6,373 nt of DNA from an uncultured Clostridia bacterium (GTDB lineage Bacteria > Bacillota > Clostridia > Oscillospirales > Oscillospiraceae): the NCBI GenBank assembly GCA_946184215.1, contig CAMHER010000111.1, positions 1 through 6,373 of the forward strand, read 5' to 3'. Below the pieces are notes generated by a model. It was not told the origin of the DNA. It did not search any database and was given only the letters and a program-made list of their open reading frames with translations. Shown here piece by piece: positions 4,730-6,373 of this stretch (position 1 is its first letter; every line of letters begins with the position of its first letter). The position numbers were made by a program, and so were the translations under genes.

Positions 4730-5941
4730 ATGAAAACAGAAATATTTACAAACGATCTCACCGGCGCGGCGGAGATCCTGAAAAACGGCGGCCTCGTCGC
4801 CGTGCCGACCGAGACGGTCTACGGCCTGGCGGCAAACGGTCTTGACGCTGACGCAGTGGAAAAGATCTATGAGGTCAAGGGCCGCCCGTCCTATAAGCCG
4901 CTGTCGCTGATGGTGCACGGCGCGGAGGAGATGGAACGCTATTGCCTCTCCGTCCCGCCCCAGGCAAAGACTCTTGCCGCCCGCTTTTGGCCCGGCCCGC
5001 TGACGATCGTACTCAAGGCGCGCGAAGAGGTCCCGCCCGTCGTGCTCGCCGGCGGCGACACGGTGGGGCTGCGCTGCCCGGACCACCCGCTGACGCTCCG
5101 CCTGCTGGAGCTGACGGGCCTGCCCTTTGCCGCCCCTTCGGCCAATCCCTCCGGCGAGGAGAGCCCCAAGACCGCGGATAAGGTCATGGCGTACTTTGAC
5201 GGCAAAATCGAGGGCGTGATCGACGGCGGCGCGTGCGGCATCGGGCGCGAATCCACGCTTATCTCCATGGCCGAGACGCCGTATCGCATCCTGCGCCGCG
5301 GCGCCCTGGGCGAGGAGGAGATCGCCGACGCGCTCGTGGACGGCATGACGATCATCGGCATCACGGGCCCCAGCGGCAGCGGCAAGACCACCGCGCTCGA
5401 AGCGCTGCGGGAGCTTGGCGCGCTGACGCTGGACTGCGATGCGATCTATCACGAACTGCTGGCAAATGACCGCGAGCTGACTGCCGCGCTCGGCGCCCGC
5501 TTTCCCGCGGCGCTGCGGGACGGGAAGATCGACCGCAAAGCGCTTGCCGCGCTTGTCTTCTCCGACAGCGGCGCCCTTGAGGAGCTCAACGCGATTACCC
5601 ACCGCTTCATCAAAGCCGAGGTGCAGCGCCGCCTGCGCGCCTGGGCGATGGCGGGCGGCGCGCTTGCCGCGCTCGACGCCATCGAGCTGATCTCCTCCGG
5701 CCTCGACGAGCACTGCGATGCGGTCGTGGGCGTGCTTGCTTCCCGCGCTTCCCGGCTAGAGCGCATCATGCGCCGGGACGGTATCAGCGCCGAGCGGGCG
5801 GCGGAACGCATTGATGCCCAGAAGGGCGATGATTACTTTAAAGAAAAATGTGATCATATCCTGTATAACAACGGCGATGTGAATCAATTTTCGGACCTGT
5901 GCAAAAAATCATTTTCGGAGGTTGTGAAATCCCATGGATGA
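4730..5941 (+). CDS. Fusion: threonylcarbamoyl-AMP synthase (TsaC/YrdC) + dephospho-CoA kinase (CoaE)
   Basis: One uninterrupted 403-residue frame carries two enzymes. Residues 1-204 are a YrdC domain, which makes threonylcarbamoyl-AMP from threonine, bicarbonate and ATP for t6A37 of tRNA. Visible motifs are PTETVYGLA (26-34), K50-G-R with K56-P (KGRPSYKPLSL), FWPGPLT (86-92), SAN (137-139) and GRESTLIS (172-179). Residues 206-403 are CoaE, which phosphorylates the 3' hydroxyl of dephospho-CoA. Visible motifs are the P-loop GPSGSGKT (213-220), LDCDAIYHEL (234-243), LNAITHR (286-292; the common HP is HR here), DAIELI (316-321) and the lid region RLERIMRRDG (342-351). The linker is only a few residues. 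The start at 4730 follows GGAG (4722-4725) at a short 4-base gap. An internal GTG (5336) or ATG (5345) could start CoaE, but the nearest AGGAGG (5313-5318) is 17-26 bases away, so a fused product is likelier. The gene lies 37 bases after prfA and overlaps the next gene by 8 bases. Confidence 0.9.
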   Translation: MKTEIFTNDLTGAAEILKNGGLVAVPTETVYGLAANGLDADAVEKIYEVKGRPSYKPLSLMVHGAEEMERYCLSVPPQAKTLAARFWPGPLTIVLKAREEVPPVVLAGGDTVGLRCPDHPLTLRLLELTGLPFAAPSANPSGEESPKTADKVMAYFDGKIEGVIDGGACGIGRESTLISMAETPYRILRRGALGEEEIADALVDGMTIIGITGPSGSGKTTALEALRELGALTLDCDAIYHELLANDRELTAALGARFPAALRDGKIDRKALAALVFSDSGALEELNAITHRFIKAEVQRRLRAWAMAGGALAALDAIELISSGLDEHCDAVVGVLASRASRLERIMRRDGISAERAAERIDAQKGDDYFKEKCDHILYNNGDVNQFSDLCKKSFSEVVKSHG

Positions 5942-6373
5942 ACTGAGAAAAAAGCTTTTCTATGAGCAGAAGAACGGTTATGACCTGATTGAGACAGACG
6001 AACGGATCCGCTGCGAGGAATACTGCGGGGAATATATGCGCTATCTCAACAATTCCCGCACCGAGCGCGAGGCCGTGAAAAACGCGATCGCCGAGGCAGA
6101 AGAGAACGGCTTTGTCCCCTATGTCCCGGGCATGGAGCTCAAGGCGGGCATGAAGATTTATCAGAACAACCGCGGCAAGGCGCTGCTCCTCGCCGTGATC
6201 GGCAAAAAGAGCCTGGCCGAGGGCGCGGTAATTGCCGGCGCGCACGTGGACTCGCCGCGTCTTGACCTCAAGCAGATCCCGGTCTATGAGAGCGATGAGC
6301 TCTGCTATTTCCGCACCCACTACTACGGCGGCATCAAGAAGTACCAGTGGGTCACGATCCCGCTGGAGCTGCA
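5934..6373 (+). CDS. M18 family aminopeptidase, N-terminal part (cut by window edge)
   Basis: This is a cytoplasmic zinc aminopeptidase of family M18 (aspartyl aminopeptidase/aminopeptidase I type), which removes N-terminal residues, often acidic ones, from peptides. The 146 visible codons start MDELRKKLFYEQKNGYDLI. They include the family's first metal-binding motif AHVDSPRLDLK (residues 103-113), with H104 the expected zinc ligand and D106 the adjacent conserved acid. YYGGIKKYQWVTIPLEL at the window edge is also typical of the family. The rest of the protein, normally over 400 residues, lies outside. The start ATG overlaps the last 8 bases of the tsaC-coaE frame. GGAGG (5917-5921) lies 12 bases upstream, a somewhat long spacing, and no better in-frame start is present. 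The overlap suggests translational coupling in the prfA operon. Exact substrate preference cannot be read from the sequence. Confidence 0.92.
   Translation, partial: MDELRKKLFYEQKNGYDLIETDERIRCEEYCGEYMRYLNNSRTEREAVKNAIAEAEENGFVPYVPGMELKAGMKIYQNNRGKALLLAVIGKKSLAEGAVIAGAHVDSPRLDLKQIPVYESDELCYFRTHYYGGIKKYQWVTIPLEL

Noticed and set aside
3574..4761. 395-codon open frame on the minus strand opposite prfA
   Set aside because: It mirrors the codons of a clear RF1 gene and has low-complexity composition and no ribosome binding site that I could see.
4601..5713. 370-codon open frame on the minus strand opposite tsaC-coaE
   Set aside because: Antisense shadow of a gene with clear motifs for both domains.

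Overview
The window looks like chromosomal DNA from a GC-rich member of the Firmicutes, most likely a gut-type clostridium of the Oscillospiraceae/Ruminococcaceae kind. The signs are clear Shine-Dalgarno sequences, sigma-A type promoters, a YlbM/TmcAL protein (a Firmicutes family), a Gram-positive type lipoprotein and a short double-hairpin repeat of a kind I associate from memory with that group. The taxon is an inference. No tRNA, rRNA, CRISPR array, transposase or phage gene was seen.

Layout: (1) 1-272, minus strand: the N-terminal 90 codons of acetate kinase (ackA), cut by the window edge. (2) 273-407: a 135-base divergent promoter region. (3) 408-1607, plus: tRNA(Met) cytidine acetate ligase (tmcAL/ylbM). 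(4) 1621-1656: a 15-bp hairpin with T tracts on both sides, serving two convergent genes. (5) 1663-3420, minus: a 585-residue lipoprotein predicted to be a parallel beta-helix, built from two copies of the same roughly 180-residue module, with cysteines stacked at 23-residue intervals. (6) 3421-3600: a second divergent promoter region with two well-formed sigma-A promoters. (7) 3601-4692, plus: release factor 1 (prfA), whose last residues are encoded by a palindromic repeat. (8) 4730-5941, plus: one reading frame joining a TsaC/YrdC threonylcarbamoyl-AMP synthase to a dephospho-CoA kinase (CoaE). (9) 5934-6373, plus: the N-terminal part of an M18 family aminopeptidase, cut by the window edge and overlapping the previous gene by 8 bases.

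Functionally this is mostly housekeeping. AckA interconverts acetate and acetyl phosphate; TmcAL uses acetate and ATP to acetylate C34 of elongator tRNA-Met. RF1 ends translation at UAA/UAG. TsaC makes the activated intermediate for t6A37 of ANN-decoding tRNAs, and its fused partner CoaE carries out the last step of coenzyme A synthesis. The prfA, tsaC-coaE and M18 genes run in one direction with short or overlapping junctions and probably form an operon from the prfA promoter. The lipoprotein is the only gene of unknown role.

The points most worth a second look are the TsaC-CoaE fusion, the repeat-encoded tail of RF1, and the duplicated cysteine-ladder beta-helix lipoprotein. I saw no evidence of a wholly new multi-gene system.
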